A DNA stretch of 64,000 bases from an uncultured Bacteroidaceae bacterium (GCA_904501945.1 CAJGCU010000001.1:1-64000); one strand, 5' to 3'. Shown: positions 19,772 through 29,860, numbered from the stretch's first letter. Program-made: numbers and translations. The notes: generated by a model not told the origin, from the sequence alone.

Positions 19772-21346
19772 ATGAATATTTTAGGAAAATCTATTTTGTG
19801 TGGTATATTGGCTGGTACTGCATTATTTGTACAGGCTCAAGATAGCTATGATGCACAGAATCTAACCACAAGCGATCTAAATGGTACATCTCGTTTTGTC
19901 GCAATGGGTGGAGCATTAGGTGCTTTGGGAGGTGACATCAGTGTGATGAGTACAAATCCTGCAGGTACCGCTATGTACAGAAGGTCTGATGCTGCCATCA
20001 GTTTGAGTGGGGTGTTCAGTGGTAAAGGTGCGATGGATCATGATGGTGCTCGAATGTCGTTAGATCAAGGTGGCGTTCTGATAGCTTTTGATATGGAAAA
20101 TCCATCTGACAAAGGGGTTCAGTTTGTCAATTTCGGAGTTAATTATCAGAAAAAACGTAATTTTCTCTTTAACCAGTTGACTGATGTTCAGAATTTGAAC
20201 TCTACATTTAGCCAAACGTTCCAAATAGCCGACCTCTGTACTGATGCTTGGGCAAATGATTATTATGGTTCTTTGGCAGATATGAGTGCGTCTGTGTTTA
20301 AGGATCCCCGTCGCGAAGGCATCTTGCTTGAAAATTATTACGATAAGGATGGGAACCTTTTGGGCAATTCTCTGTTTGATAATCCTGGTAATATATATCT
20401 TGACCCTAAAGATGCAGATAAGGTTGATTATGTGGAATATCAAGGAATAGCAGCTGATAAAGCCTATTATGAGAAAGCTACTTATGGCAGTAACATACAG
20501 GCGGACATCAATCTATCGCTTAATGTTTGCGATCAGTTCTTCATTGGTGCTTCATTAGGTATATATAATATGGATTACACGCGTGAGTCTTTCTATCAGG
20601 AGCTGGGTGTGGATGGTTATACTTATGACTTTACGAATTGGTATAATACTACATCTGATGGATTTGATGTGAAATTAGGTTTTATTTGTCGTCCTTTTGA
20701 GGATAGCCCATTCCGTTTTGGCGTGTCTGTTCATTCGCCAATATGGTATCGCATGGTTGATGCCAATGGTTCTATGCTTTATCTTGATGATAATTACGTT
20801 ACAGAACTTACAAACTCAGAATACGAATATGATTTCCGTACTCCTTGGAAATTCGGCGTAAGTCTTGGTCATACAATTGGACAGAATATAGCTCTTGGTG
20901 CAGAATATGAGTATCAGGATTTGAGTTCTGCCAAGTACAGTAGCATTGATGGGTATGATGCGAGCTATTTCCGTAATGTAAACGACATGACGAAAGAGAC
21001 TCTTTGTGGGCAACATACGTTGAAATTGGGTGCAGAATACAAGCCTGTGGAAGAAATCTCAATCCGTCTGGGATACAATTATGTATCTTCTCCTTTCAAG
21101 GAGGGTGCTTATCGTACCATTGGATATGATGGACCTTATACAGAAACAGATTACACAAATTGGGGCGATATCAATCGTTTCTGTTTTGGACTGGGATATC
21201 GCTATAAGGGCGGATATATAGATTTGGCGTATCAATACCAATTGCAAAAAGGGGACTTCTATGCCTTTGACGACATTGATCTTAACCCAACCAAACTCGA
21301 TTGTGATCGTTCGCAGCTGATGGCTACGTTTGGTTTCCGTTTTTAA
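19772..21346 (+). CDS. Outer-membrane transport protein, OmpP1/FadL-like
   Basis: 524 residues from the ATG at 19772, which starts a signal peptide (MNILGKSILCGILAGTALFVQAQ). Mature sequence begins DSYDAQNLTTSDLNGTSRFVAMGGALGALGGDIS, with the STNPAGTAMY plug motif of the OmpP1/FadL/TodX family, and continues as alternating beta strands to a terminal Phe (LMATFGFRF). FadL relatives carry hydrophobic molecules through the outer membrane by a lateral opening; the cargo here is unknown. It probably shares a transcript with the upstream exported protein and ends in a very long hairpin. Confidence 0.85.
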   Translation: MNILGKSILCGILAGTALFVQAQDSYDAQNLTTSDLNGTSRFVAMGGALGALGGDISVMSTNPAGTAMYRRSDAAISLSGVFSGKGAMDHDGARMSLDQGGVLIAFDMENPSDKGVQFVNFGVNYQKKRNFLFNQLTDVQNLNSTFSQTFQIADLCTDAWANDYYGSLADMSASVFKDPRREGILLENYYDKDGNLLGNSLFDNPGNIYLDPKDADKVDYVEYQGIAADKAYYEKATYGSNIQADINLSLNVCDQFFIGASLGIYNMDYTRESFYQELGVDGYTYDFTNWYNTTSDGFDVKLGFICRPFEDSPFRFGVSVHSPIWYRMVDANGSMLYLDDNYVTELTNSEYEYDFRTPWKFGVSLGHTIGQNIALGAEYEYQDLSSAKYSSIDGYDASYFRNVNDMTKETLCGQHTLKLGAEYKPVEEISIRLGYNYVSSPFKEGAYRTIGYDGPYTETDYTNWGDINRFCFGLGYRYKGGYIDLAYQYQLQKGDFYAFDDIDLNPTKLDCDRSQLMATFGFRF

Positions 21347-21358
21347 CTATATAATATA

Positions 21359-21436
21359 ACACCGCCTGCATAACATGTAAAACACCGTGTACGAAATATG
21401 TTGTATATGGTGTTTTATATGTTATGCAGGCGGTGT
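21359..21436. repeat. Family B repeat: 30-bp hairpin between convergent genes
   Basis: Bases 21359-21388 are complementary to 21407-21436 with only two wobble mismatches, around an 18-base loop. The arms begin ACACCGCCTGCATAAC. It lies between two convergent genes and probably ends both transcripts. Related degenerate elements occur at 37088, 46821 and 60497. Confidence 0.85.
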
Positions 21437-21500
21437 ACGGCGTAGTGAAGGGAATATTGTTATATGGATTTGCTTAAAAGTCTTAGCAGAAGCGTGGTGG

Positions 21501-22226
21501 CTATTTCAGGTTGTTGGTCAACTTTTCATCGTTTGGATTCTTGATGAGTGTGTTTTTGGCTGACCCTGTGAGAGTAATGGATTGTTTCCCTTCATTGAGC
21601 ACGGTTAAATTATCAACATCGAGATTCATATTGATATTAGCGGAACTGCGATAGTAGATAGTGGCCTCGCGTGCTTGAAGATTGTCAATGGTGATGTCGC
21701 CAATATTGCTTGATTCGATGATGGCTGTTTCGCATTCAACTTGTCCTACTTTCAAAGTTCCTGTGCCTAAAACTCCAAGTCGTAGGTTTTCTCCTTTCCA
21801 TGCGGATGTGCTTTCGAAATTGCCGCTTCCGCAAACGCTGACACAGTGGAGAGTTGGGCAAGAGATATACAGGCGCACGTTGCTTTTTGAACCAAAGAGG
21901 TTGACTTCGTTGTTCCGGTCGGTTTTGATACTGACGGTGAGCATGCTGCTATCGAAATCTGCATCGAGATGTTGTAGCATGGCACTATCTCCCTCAATAT
22001 CAATGCTGTAATCTCCTTGGGAATAGAAAATGTCAACACTTCCCAAATTTGTGATGTAAGAAAATTCGTATGGGATGTTGAGAGGTTTTCTGATAATGTT
22101 TACTTTCTTTTTGTTTTGTGGATTTTCTTTTGGTTGTGTTGTTTGTTGCTGGTTCTCAGCAGGAGTGCTGTGGCATGCTATTAGAATGAACAAAATTAGG
22201 AATGTAAGTAAAGATAGATTTCTCAT
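21501..22226 (-). CDS. DUF2807 (GIN-domain) lipoprotein
   Basis: 241 residues with a lipoprotein signal (MRNLSLLTFLILFILIAC, Cys18), then a Gln/Lys/Pro-rich linker (about 20-45) and a GIN-domain beta-helix with repeating short strands (FYSQGDYSIDIEGDS, GSGNFESTSAWKGENLRLG, ESSNIGDITIDNLQ). DUF2807 proteins are common in Bacteroidota and described as putative adhesin heads; no enzymatic role is known. TAACTTTG (minus strand) at 22257-22264 is a likely -7 element. It is divergent from the slyD operon. Confidence 0.85.
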   Translation of the reverse strand: MRNLSLLTFLILFILIACHSTPAENQQQTTQPKENPQNKKKVNIIRKPLNIPYEFSYITNLGSVDIFYSQGDYSIDIEGDSAMLQHLDADFDSSMLTVSIKTDRNNEVNLFGSKSNVRLYISCPTLHCVSVCGSGNFESTSAWKGENLRLGVLGTGTLKVGQVECETAIIESSNIGDITIDNLQAREATIYYRSSANINMNLDVDNLTVLNEGKQSITLTGSAKNTLIKNPNDEKLTNNLK

Positions 22227-22293
22227 GCTTTTTTATTGTGTTATGATTGTTTGATGCAAAGTTAAGATAAATGGCTGAAAAGTAGAAATTATA

Positions 22294-22325
22294 TTTGCTA
22301 ATCCTGTTTTTTTTCAATACCTTTG
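22294..22325 (+). promoter_or_regulatory. Promoter of the slyD-aroC-ssb-kdsA-kdsD operon
   Basis: TTTG at 22294-22297, a 20-bp spacer and TACCTTTG at 22318-22325 match the Bacteroidota consensus. The slyD ATG is 40 bp downstream. Confidence 0.75.
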
Positions 22326-22364
22326 CAATGAAAATATTCATAAAAATATAAATTTTTTAATAAA

Positions 22365-22952
22365 ATGGCACTCGATAATAAGTACATTACTGTTGCATAT
22401 CGACTTTACACAATTGAAGATGGTGAAGAGGATACTGATCCGATAGAAGAATGTTCTGTTGCGCATCCTTTTCAATTTATCAGTAAATTAGGCGTTGTTC
22501 TCCCTGCTTTTGAGGCAGGCGTGGAAAAAGTGGAAAAAGGCGGAACGTTTGATTTCGTCATTCCATGCAAGGATGCATATGGAGAATTTCAGGATGAGCT
22601 GATGTTTGATGTGGAAAAGTCTATTTTCTGCGTAAATGGTGAAATAGATAGTCGTTACATCTATGAAGGCGCTGTCGTTCCAATGCAGGGTGAAGATGGA
22701 AATCGTTTTAATGCAACCATCATAGAAATTAAAGATAAATCTGTGACCATTGATTTGAATCATCCGCGTGCAGGTATGGATCTCCATTTCGTGGGCGAGG
22801 TCGTTGAAAATCGTTTGGCAACGAATGAAGAGGTAGCAGAGCTTCTGAATGCTATGAGCGGTTGCGGTGGTGGATGTTCAAGCGGCTGTTCTGGTGGTTG
22901 TGGTGGCGGTTGCAGCGATGGAGGCTGTGGCGGCGGATGTGGAGGATGTTAA
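22365..22952 (+). CDS. slyD: SlyD-like FKBP peptidyl-prolyl isomerase
   Basis: 195 residues, cytoplasmic. The FKBP fold is split by an insert-in-flap domain, as in Sly[26 protein letters not shown] (hydrophobic ligand pocket) and later [18 protein letters not shown]. The tail from about residue 166 is almost only Gly, Cys and Ser, with eight Cys, replacing the His-rich metal-binding tail of the enterobacterial protein. SlyD isomerises prolyl bonds, acts as a chaperone and delivers nickel; the Cys tail suggests binding of soft metals, which is inference. First gene of a tight plus-strand operon, 2 bp ahead of aroC. Confidence 0.9.
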   Translation: MALDNKYITVAYRLYTIEDGEEDTDPIEECSVAHPFQFISKLGVVLPAFEAGVEKVEKGGTFDFVIPCKDAYGEFQDELMFDVEKSIFCVNGEIDSRYIYEGAVVPMQGEDGNRFNATIIEIKDKSVTIDLNHPRAGMDLHFVGEVVENRLATNEEVAELLNAMSGCGGGCSSGCSGGCGGGCSDGGCGGGCGGC

Positions 22953-22954
22953 TA

Positions 22955-24031
22955 ATGAGAAATACATTTGGCAACATATTCACGTTGACGACTTTTGGGG
23001 AAAGTCATGGATCTGCTGTTGGTGGTGTCGTAGATGGCATGCCTGCGGGGATTGATGTAGACATTGATTTCATTCAGCAAGAACTGAATCGCCGTAAGCC
23101 TGGGCAAAGCAATGTGACGACCAGTCGACAAGAGAACGATGTAGTAGAGGTGCTTTCTGGAATATTCGAAGGTAAATCTACGGGATGTCCTATTGGCTTT
23201 AATGTAAGGAATACGAATCAGCATTCAAACGATTACGAGAATATCAGAAACGTCTTTAGACCATCTCATGCTGATTATACTTATTTTTCTAAATATGGCA
23301 TTCGTGATCATCGAGGAGGAGGACGTTCGTCAGCACGTGAAACGGTTTCACGTTGTGTGGGGGGAGCACTTGCTAAATTGGTATTGAAAAAAATAGGTAT
23401 AGAAGTTGTTGCGTATACTTCTCAGGTTGGGCATATTGCTATTGATAAGGATTATCGACATTATGATTTTTCTTTGATAGAGAGCAATTCTGTACGCTGT
23501 CCAGATGTGGAGAAGGTCAAGGAAATGCAGGATTTGATTCTGAAAGTAAAGGCTGAGGGAGATACCATTGGTGGAATTATTACATGTGTTGTAAAAGGCT
23601 GTCCAGTTGGATTGGGAGAACCTGCATTTTCAAAATTACACGCAGAATTAGGTGCTGCCATGTTAGGAATCAATGCCGTGAAAGGTTTTGAATATGGTTC
23701 TGGTTTTGAGGGTGTTGGGCAACGTGGATCTGAACAAAATGATATTTTTTACAATGATGCAGGCAGCGTGAATGTCCGAACAAATAATTCGGGAGGTATT
23801 CAAGGCGGAATTTCTAACGGACAAGATATTTATTTTCGAGTCCTATTTAAGCCTGTAGCGACACAGCTTCGTCCGCAACCCACAGTGGATGTGTTAGGAC
23901 AAGAGAAAATATTAGAGATGAAAGGTCGTCATGACTCATGTGTTCTGCCAAGAGCAGTACCGGTGGTGGAGGCCATGACTGCTATGACAATCTTAGATTA
24001 TATTTTATTAAATAAAACTGTACAGCTATGA
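22955..24031 (+). CDS. aroC: Chorismate synthase
   Basis: 358 residues from the ATG at 22955 ([19 protein letters not shown]), 2 bp after the slyD stop; an upstream in-frame ATG inside slyD would add an unrelated Trp/Arg-rich leader. The enzyme converts EPSP to chorismate with reduced FMN, the last step of the shikimate pathway. Conserved motifs: [26 protein letters not shown] and [17 protein letters not shown]. The stop overlaps the ssb start by 4 bp (ATGA). Confidence 0.97.
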   Translation: MRNTFGNIFTLTTFGESHGSAVGGVVDGMPAGIDVDIDFIQQELNRRKPGQSNVTTSRQENDVVEVLSGIFEGKSTGCPIGFNVRNTNQHSNDYENIRNVFRPSHADYTYFSKYGIRDHRGGGRSSARETVSRCVGGALAKLVLKKIGIEVVAYTSQVGHIAIDKDYRHYDFSLIESNSVRCPDVEKVKEMQDLILKVKAEGDTIGGIITCVVKGCPVGLGEPAFSKLHAELGAAMLGINAVKGFEYGSGFEGVGQRGSEQNDIFYNDAGSVNVRTNNSGGIQGGISNGQDIYFRVLFKPVATQLRPQPTVDVLGQEKILEMKGRHDSCVLPRAVPVVEAMTAMTILDYILLNKTVQL

Positions 24032-24450
24032 ATAAAGTGATGCTTATTGGTAATGTGGGAGCCGATCCTCAGGTTAAATATCTTGATCAAGGTGTATGTG
24101 TAGCGCAATTGCGTCTTGCTACAACCGAGCGTGGTTACACTTTGCAGAATGGAACTCAGGTACCAGATCGTACAGAGTGGCATAATTGTATCTTCTGGCG
24201 AAAGTTGGGAGAAATAGTTGAAAAGTATGTACATAAAGGAGACAAGCTATATATCGAAGGTAAGATTCAGTCACGTGATTGGACAGACCGTCAAGGTATC
24301 AGCAGAAGGACTGTAGATATAATGGTTGACAATATGGAACTTCTTTCTTCTCGTACAGCAGCTTCTCTGCCTGAAAAGCAGACAGAACAGCCTAGACCTG
24401 AATCTGATGCGGTGACGCCTTCTGACAATAATGGTGAATATCCTTTCTGA
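24028..24450 (+). CDS. ssb: Single-stranded DNA-binding protein
   Basis: 140 residues. One OB-fold (about 1-105) starts [16 protein letters not shown], with [25 protein letters not shown] in the middle; a short acidic, disordered tail ends in NNGEYPF, a variant of the C-terminal DDxPF peptide that recruits repair and replication partners. Overlaps aroC by 4 bp, suggesting coupled translation. Genomes of this phylum often carry more than one ssb, so this need not be the only copy. Confidence 0.95.
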   Translation: MNKVMLIGNVGADPQVKYLDQGVCVAQLRLATTERGYTLQNGTQVPDRTEWHNCIFWRKLGEIVEKYVHKGDKLYIEGKIQSRDWTDRQGISRRTVDIMVDNMELLSSRTAASLPEKQTEQPRPESDAVTPSDNNGEYPF

Positions 24451-24466
24451 TGATACTAATAAATTT

Positions 24467-25237
24467 ATGATAGATATGACGACTGTTCCAACAATTATAG
24501 CAGGTCCATGTGTAATTGAGTCAATGGATTGTCTTGAAGAGGTTGCTCAAGAGTTAGTTCGGCTGAATGAAAAATATGGATTAAATATCATTTTTAAGTC
24601 TTCGTTTGATAAGGCAAATCGTACTAGCATACACTCTTATCGTGGTCCAGGATTGGAAAAAGGAATGCAGATGCTTTCCGATATTAAGGAAAAGTATGGA
24701 CTGAAGGTTCTTACCGATATCCATGAAAGTTATCAAGCTCCAATTGCTGGAGAAGTTGCAGATGTGTTGCAAATTCCAGCATTTCTTTGTCGTCAGACAG
24801 ACTTACTGACGGCAGCTGCGCGTACAGGACGTGTTGTGAATATCAAGAAGGCCCAGTTCCTCTCGGGGTTAGATATGGAATTCCCTGTACAGAAAGTACG
24901 TGAGAGCGGGAATGACAATGTCTGGTTGACGGAACGTGGAAACATTTATGGATATAATAATCTTGCTGTAGATTTCCGCAATATTTCTGATATGCATAAA
25001 TTTACAGATATGGTTATTATGGATTGTACACATTCGGTACAACGTCCAGGAGCGGCTGGTGGAAAGACTGGAGGCAATCGAGAATTTGTACCAGCAATGG
25101 CTGTCGCAGCAAAGGCATTTGGTGCAAATGGTTATTTCTTTGAGGTACATCCTAATCCAGATAAGGCACTTTCTGATGGACCCAATATGCTCCAGCTGGA
25201 AAATCTGGATTTAGTGATTGCGAAATTGATTGATTAA
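24467..25237 (+). CDS. kdsA: 3-deoxy-D-manno-octulosonate 8-phosphate synthase
   Basis: 256 residues from the ATG at 24467, chosen because it does not overlap ssb and keeps the conserved TIIAGPCVIES near the N-terminus. It condenses arabinose 5-phosphate with phosphoenolpyruvate in the cytoplasm to make Kdo-8-P for the LPS core. Motifs: GPCVIES, FKSSFDKANRTS, RGPGLEKG, QIPAFLCRQTDLL, DCTHSVQRPG and VHPNPDKALSDGPN. It precedes the gene for the enzyme that makes its substrate, kdsD, by 8 bp. Confidence 0.96.
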   Translation: MIDMTTVPTIIAGPCVIESMDCLEEVAQELVRLNEKYGLNIIFKSSFDKANRTSIHSYRGPGLEKGMQMLSDIKEKYGLKVLTDIHESYQAPIAGEVADVLQIPAFLCRQTDLLTAAARTGRVVNIKKAQFLSGLDMEFPVQKVRESGNDNVWLTERGNIYGYNNLAVDFRNISDMHKFTDMVIMDCTHSVQRPGAAGGKTGGNREFVPAMAVAAKAFGANGYFFEVHPNPDKALSDGPNMLQLENLDLVIAKLID

Positions 25238-25245
25238 TTGTACAT

Positions 25246-26196
25246 ATGGAAATGAAACCAAAACTATATGCAGAACGATGTTTGCGTGATGAGGCACAAG
25301 CATTGCTTGCTTTAATTCCGCAGTTAGATGACAGTTTTGATCAGGTGGTGGAACTTATACATCAATGTTTAGGACATGTCGTCGTAACAGGTGTGGGGAA
25401 GTCGGGGCATGTTGGTGCTAAAATTGCTGCAACGCTGGCATCAACAGGGACGCCTGCCTTCTATCTAAACTCGCTTGATGCGCTGCATGGAGATTTGGGT
25501 ATGATTATGGATGATGATGTATTGCTGATGATAAGCAACTCTGGCAATACTGACGAACTTCTGCGTATTACAGCATCGTTAGAGGGACGACATATTCCCA
25601 TTATTTCGATGACGGGATCAGCAGATTCGCTTTTAGCACAACATTCTGATTACCATATCTTATGCAGTATTGCACGTGAGGCATGTCCGTTGAACTTGGC
25701 GCCAACGGCAAGTACTACGGCAGCCATGGCGATGGGAGACGCTTTGGCATGTGCTCTTATGGAGATTCGAAAGTTCAAAGCTAAAGATTTCGCACAATTT
25801 CATCCAGGTGGTACATTAGGACGCAAACTGTTGCTCAAGGTAAAGGATGTCATGTACACTGACAATTTGCCTATTGTTCCACCTTCTATGAAACTGTCTG
25901 ATGCTCTTATGATTATTAGTAGTGGAAAGTTAGGTTTAGGTGTTGTGATAGATGGGGATGACATTCTGGGAATTATTACAGATGGAGACATTCGTCGTGC
26001 TGTAGAGGGAGCGCGTGATAATTTTATAAACATTTCAGTTAGTGAAGTTATGACACGTACTCCAAAAACAATTTCACCAGAAGCAAAATTGACAACTATC
26101 CAACAAATGTTTCGCAATCACAAGATTCACTCTTTGTTAGTTGTTGATCATGGAAAACTTGTGGGAATCGTTGACTATTTTGCTATTATGAACTAA
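25246..26196 (+). CDS. kdsD: D-arabinose 5-phosphate isomerase (KpsF/GutQ family)
   Basis: 316 residues. An N-terminal SIS domain (about 35-180) has VTGVGKSGHVGAKIAATLASTGTPAF and SNSGNTDELL; two CBS domains follow (about 205-316, KVKDVMYTDN and VSEVMTRTPKT). It interconverts ribulose 5-phosphate and arabinose 5-phosphate, feeding KdsA. Last gene of the plus-strand operon, ending at a shared hairpin terminator. The CBS pair may sense nucleotides or a Kdo-pathway compound, as proposed for the family. Confidence 0.95.
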   Translation: MEMKPKLYAERCLRDEAQALLALIPQLDDSFDQVVELIHQCLGHVVVTGVGKSGHVGAKIAATLASTGTPAFYLNSLDALHGDLGMIMDDDVLLMISNSGNTDELLRITASLEGRHIPIISMTGSADSLLAQHSDYHILCSIAREACPLNLAPTASTTAAMAMGDALACALMEIRKFKAKDFAQFHPGGTLGRKLLLKVKDVMYTDNLPIVPPSMKLSDALMIISSGKLGLGVVIDGDDILGIITDGDIRRAVEGARDNFINISVSEVMTRTPKTISPEAKLTTIQQMFRNHKIHSLLVVDHGKLVGIVDYFAIMN

Positions 26197-26217
26197 TTGT
26201 ATAAAAGAAAATATAAA

Positions 26218-26252
26218 AAGGGATGCTTCTGCTTTTTGTCAGCGCATCCCTT
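26218..26252. terminator. Bidirectional terminator between kdsD and the phosphate transporter
   Basis: AAGGGATGC (26218-26226) pairs with GCATCCCTT (26244-26252), followed by CTTTTGTTT on the plus strand and preceded by A-rich sequence that gives a U-tract on the minus strand. Confidence 0.85.
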
Positions 26253-26259
26253 CTTTTGT

Positions 26260-28503
26260 TTATTGGGCTAGTAATTTTTGAGTGGCTCTCAATTGATGCC
26301 TCATAATGCTAAGCAATTCTTGACTTTCTTGTAGCAAATTTAAATATACTTGCAAAATATTGTATAGAGAAGTGTCTTCGGAATGATGCATACGCTCAAT
26401 AAGATTTTCTCTGAGGACAGACAGTTCGTCTTTATATAAATCAGCTTGTTTAAGCACATCTTTGTATCCTTCGAATTCTTTCTTGTTAAGCATTGCTGTT
26501 GTTTGAATCATTAGTTCGTTGATTCTGTTTTGGAATGTCTGGAATTCAATTCTATATGATTCTGGTAATGGATTAAAATGATTGTCTACATGCTCTTTGA
26601 CGGGTTCCAACATTCGTATTAGACAGTAGATATATTGCTTATTGCTGTTGATACCTAAATGGAACCATGTGTTACGTTCAATAGCAATATCGCGTGGAAT
26701 GCGGCGTATGGACAGAAACTCTTTTCTTCTTAGTCTTTTAAGCTCCTCTTGTTTATTTGCAAGTTCTTTTTCAACGATATTAAGTTCGCTAAAATTCTCA
26801 TTTGCAAGACCATTGAGTATATGATTATATTGATCTAATACAAATTGGCATACGGAAGTTTGTGCTTTTGATACATGTGTTTGCAACAGTTCCCAAATTT
26901 CTTGTGGGTCTCGACTACGCATCATTTGGGTGAAAATTCGGTCTTTCTCTTCTTCTTCCTTCTTTTTGCCAAATTGGATGTTGCTACGAATCAGCAAAAA
27001 GATTGCAAGACCCATTAAGAGGAACATTGCAACGAATCCACCATAGTACATCAATAGACAAACAAGAGCGCATGCCATGAAACTTACTCCGGCAGTAATA
27101 AACCAGCCACCAATGACACTCATTACACCAGTCACACGAAATACAGCACTTTCTCTACTCCATGCGCGGTCAGCAAGACTTGTACCCATTGCTACCATAA
27201 ATGTAACATAGGTTGTTGAAAGTGGAAGTTTGTAATTGGTACCGATAACAATAAGTACAGACGATAATACAAGATTGATGGCAGCTCTCACAACGTCGAA
27301 AGCCGCTCCATCAGGAAGAGAAATCTCATCCTTACTGAAACGCTTGTCAATCTTTGCTGTTAATGCTTTAGGAATGAAGCGGCTAAAAAATAAGCCGCTC
27401 TTTTGTGTAGCACGTACAAGGCTTCTTGCTGCACGAGATGAGCCAAACATTTCGTCTCCTTCATCTTGCCGACTGAGGTCAACAGATGTTTTTACAACAT
27501 TTTGTGCCTTTTTCGATGTTGTTATGGCAATTATCATCACCAATCCAGCTGCAAGAAGATAGAAGAATGGCGATTTGGCAGATTCCATCAGAGAAGACAT
27601 CATAAACGAGTTTGCATCACCGGCACCATTGTTCATCCAGTCTTGGTAAGAAGAAAGACCAGCAAGAGGGACACCGATGAAATTGACCAAATCATTTCCA
27701 GCAAATGCCATTGCAAGTGCGAACGTACCTGTTAAAATGATAATCTTGAAGATGTTGATTTTACACAGGTTAAGTACAAAAGAAAGCATTGTTGTCACGA
27801 TAAACCCTGCGACGAGCAGTATGTTTGTGTTGGCTACAATCCAATCTTTGGCACCTTCCTCTACGAACGGAGACTTTGATATTCCTTTGATAAAAATAAA
27901 ATAAAGGAGAATTGTAAAAGAAATACCTCCAAAAATGGAAATCGCAGTTGAGTTATGCCTCTTTTGATTGAATGTGAAGATGATACGAGTCAACCATTGT
28001 ACTAGTATTCCAAATACTAAAGCGATAGCAACGCTGACAAAGATAGCGATAATGACAGTCAGTACTTTATCTGTATTAATTAGATCCGAAAGTACAAATG
28101 GGGCTCCTGAGAATATTTTAATGACGGCCAATACAAACGCGGCACCTAATAGTTCGAACACCAGAGATACTGTGGTTGAAGTAGGCAAGCCAAGTGTGTT
28201 GAACGTATCAAGAACAATGACGTCTGTAACCATAACTGCTAAAAATACAATCATCACCTCATGGAATGAGAAATGCAAGGGGAGCATTATACCATGGCGC
28301 GCTACATCCATCATGCCTGCTGACATCATTGCGCCAACAAGTACACCTGCTGCAGCAATGATGAGAATGGTACGAAAATGAGCTACACGTGCACCTATTG
28401 CCGAGTTGAGAAAGTTGACAGCGTCGTTGCTGACACCTACAAAGAGATCGAACACCGCTAAGATTAGCAGAAATCCAACGATAATGAGATAAATGGTTTC
28501 CAT
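26260..28503 (-). CDS. PiT-family inorganic phosphate transporter with PhoU-like C-terminal domain
   Basis: 747 residues. About 12 transmembrane helices in two halves, with the PiT signatures VGVSNDAVNFLNSAIGARV near the N-terminus and the second-repeat AGNDLVNFIGVPLAG (about residue 270); GLPTSTTVS and KLPLSTTYVTF are the paired re-entrant loops. From about residue 520 the protein is soluble and helical, like PhoU. It imports phosphate with sodium or protons. A PhoU domain fused to the permease suggests self-regulation, an inference from PhoU biology. Common architecture in Bacteroidales, about 250-300 residues longer than plain PiT. Confidence 0.9.
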   Translation of the reverse strand: METIYLIIVGFLLILAVFDLFVGVSNDAVNFLNSAIGARVAHFRTILIIAAAGVLVGAMMSAGMMDVARHGIMLPLHFSFHEVMIVFLAVMVTDVIVLDTFNTLGLPTSTTVSLVFELLGAAFVLAVIKIFSGAPFVLSDLINTDKVLTVIIAIFVSVAIALVFGILVQWLTRIIFTFNQKRHNSTAISIFGGISFTILLYFIFIKGISKSPFVEEGAKDWIVANTNILLVAGFIVTTMLSFVLNLCKINIFKIIILTGTFALAMAFAGNDLVNFIGVPLAGLSSYQDWMNNGAGDANSFMMSSLMESAKSPFFYLLAAGLVMIIAITTSKKAQNVVKTSVDLSRQDEGDEMFGSSRAARSLVRATQKSGLFFSRFIPKALTAKIDKRFSKDEISLPDGAAFDVVRAAINLVLSSVLIVIGTNYKLPLSTTYVTFMVAMGTSLADRAWSRESAVFRVTGVMSVIGGWFITAGVSFMACALVCLLMYYGGFVAMFLLMGLAIFLLIRSNIQFGKKKEEEEKDRIFTQMMRSRDPQEIWELLQTHVSKAQTSVCQFVLDQYNHILNGLANENFSELNIVEKELANKQEELKRLRRKEFLSIRRIPRDIAIERNTWFHLGINSNKQYIYCLIRMLEPVKEHVDNHFNPLPESYRIEFQTFQNRINELMIQTTAMLNKKEFEGYKDVLKQADLYKDELSVLRENLIERMHHSEDTSLYNILQVYLNLLQESQELLSIMRHQLRATQKLLAQ

Positions 28504-28530
28504 TTTATAAAATTATTTAATTTTCGTGTG

Positions 28531-28561
28531 CAAAGTTAAATTTCTGATGTTACAATTCAAT
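28531..28561 (-). promoter_or_regulatory. Promoter of the phosphate transporter gene
   Basis: On the minus strand ATTG (28558-28561), a 19-bp spacer and TAACTTTG (28531-28538) match the phylum's promoter, 28 bp from the start codon. Confidence 0.6.
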
Positions 28562-28645
28562 GAAGAACTTGTTACGTTTTAGTTTCGACATTAAAATGTA
28601 ACATTATTTATTGTATAGATTTGTAGTAAAAGGTTAAAACGAGAA

Positions 28646-28671
28646 AGAGGCATGTCTACTGACATACCTCT
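28646..28671 (-). terminator. Terminator downstream of dnaJ
   Basis: AGAGGCATGTC (28646-28656) pairs with GACATACCTCT (28661-28671) with one G-U pair and a 4-base loop; T-rich sequence follows on both strands. It lies 31 bp beyond the dnaJ stop. Confidence 0.8.
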
Positions 28672-28702
28672 TTTTTATATTACAATGGTATATGACAATT
28701 CG

Positions 28703-29860
28703 TCACTTCTTGAAATATGCACGGAAATGACTGAATATTTTATCTTTGATGCCTGTAGAAGGTTTAATGTTATCGCTACTTGCTAAAGTTTCGATAGCTT
28801 TCCGTTCTTCTTTGTTGAGTGTTTCTGGCATATAAACAGTTATGTTGATAATTTCATCTCCTTTCTGATGCCCATAGCCGTTAATGTCAGGGATTCCCTT
28901 ACCTTTCAGTCGCAGCACTGTGCCTGGTTGTGTACCTGAAGGAATGGTGATTTTAGCCTTTCCATCATGTGTAGGCACTTCTAGTGATGTGCCGAGCACG
29001 GCTTGAGGAATAGTGAGCAAAAGGTTGTAAACGAGGTCGCATCCGTCTCTAACAAGTTCGGGATGAGGTTTCTCATGTACGAGAATCTGAAGGTCGCCAT
29101 CAACACCATTGCGTCTGCCTGCTCCACCTTTGCCTTGGAAATTATAGGCATACCCTTCGATAAGTCCGGCAGGGAGTTCTACTTCAACTTGTTTTTCACC
29201 TTTCACAATTCCTTCTCCATGGCAATGTGAACACTTGTTCTTGATGACAGTCCCTTCCCCTTGACAAGTTTCACATACCGTCTGTGTCTGCATGATGCCA
29301 AGCATTGTTTGGCGTGTCTTATAAACGGTTCCTTGGCCGTTGCAGTTGCTACAAGTAGCTTCTTGTCCATCTTCAGAGCCTGTTCCTTTACAATGAGGGC
29401 ACTGGATATCTGTACGAAGGTTGAATTTTTTAGTTACACCATGAACGATATCATTGAGTTCTAATTCAATGCGCATGCGCAAGTCTTGGCCTTTATACAC
29501 AGGCTTTCTGCGCTGCCCGCCTCCGCCAAAACCTCCGAATCCTCCAAATCCGCCACCCCCGAAGATGTCTCCGAACATGCTAAATATGTCGTCCATAGAC
29601 ATGCCTTGCCCACCTCCAAATCCGCCTGCACCAGGACTGAATGCGTCTGGTCCGAATTGGTCGTATTGACGTCGTTTTTGTGGATCTCGCAACACATCGT
29701 ATGCTTCTGCAGCTTCTTTAAATTTCTCTTCTGCAGTTTTATCACCAGGATTGCGATCTGGGTGATATTTTATAGCCATTTTTTTATAGGCTCTTTTTAT
29801 TTCATCGTCGGAAGCAGTTTTTGAAACTCCCAACACTTCGTAGAAATCTCTTTTTGCCAT
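28703..29860 (-). CDS. dnaJ: Chaperone DnaJ (Hsp40)
   Basis: 385 residues, full length. The J domain (1-70) has HPD at 33-35, which stimulates the DnaK ATPase. A Gly/Phe-rich linker (about 75-115) leads to a zinc-binding domain with four CxxCxGxG repeats ([32 protein letters not shown]), then the substrate-binding beta domains. Lies 41 bp after grpE on the same strand; the gap contains a repeated CAATTGTCAA motif. dnaK is not in the window. Confidence 0.97.
   Translation of the reverse strand: MAKRDFYEVLGVSKTASDDEIKRAYKKMAIKYHPDRNPGDKTAEEKFKEAAEAYDVLRDPQKRRQYDQFGPDAFSPGAGGFGGGQGMSMDDIFSMFGDIFGGGGFGGFGGFGGGGQRRKPVYKGQDLRMRIELELNDIVHGVTKKFNLRTDIQCPHCKGTGSEDGQEATCSNCNGQGTVYKTRQTMLGIMQTQTVCETCQGEGTVIKNKCSHCHGEGIVKGEKQVEVELPAGLIEGYAYNFQGKGGAGRRNGVDGDLQILVHEKPHPELVRDGCDLVYNLLLTIPQAVLGTSLEVPTHDGKAKITIPSGTQPGTVLRLKGKGIPDINGYGHQKGDEIINITVYMPETLNKEERKAIETLASSDNIKPSTGIKDKIFSHFRAYFKK

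Noticed and set aside
22862..22954. Longer aroC start inside slyD
   Set aside because: The extra residues are a Trp/Arg-rich reading of the slyD Cys/Gly tail; the conserved chorismate synthase N-terminus starts at 22955.
27968..28381. 137-codon Thr/Ile-rich ORF on the plus strand
   Set aside because: Antisense shadow of the membrane helices of the phosphate transporter.
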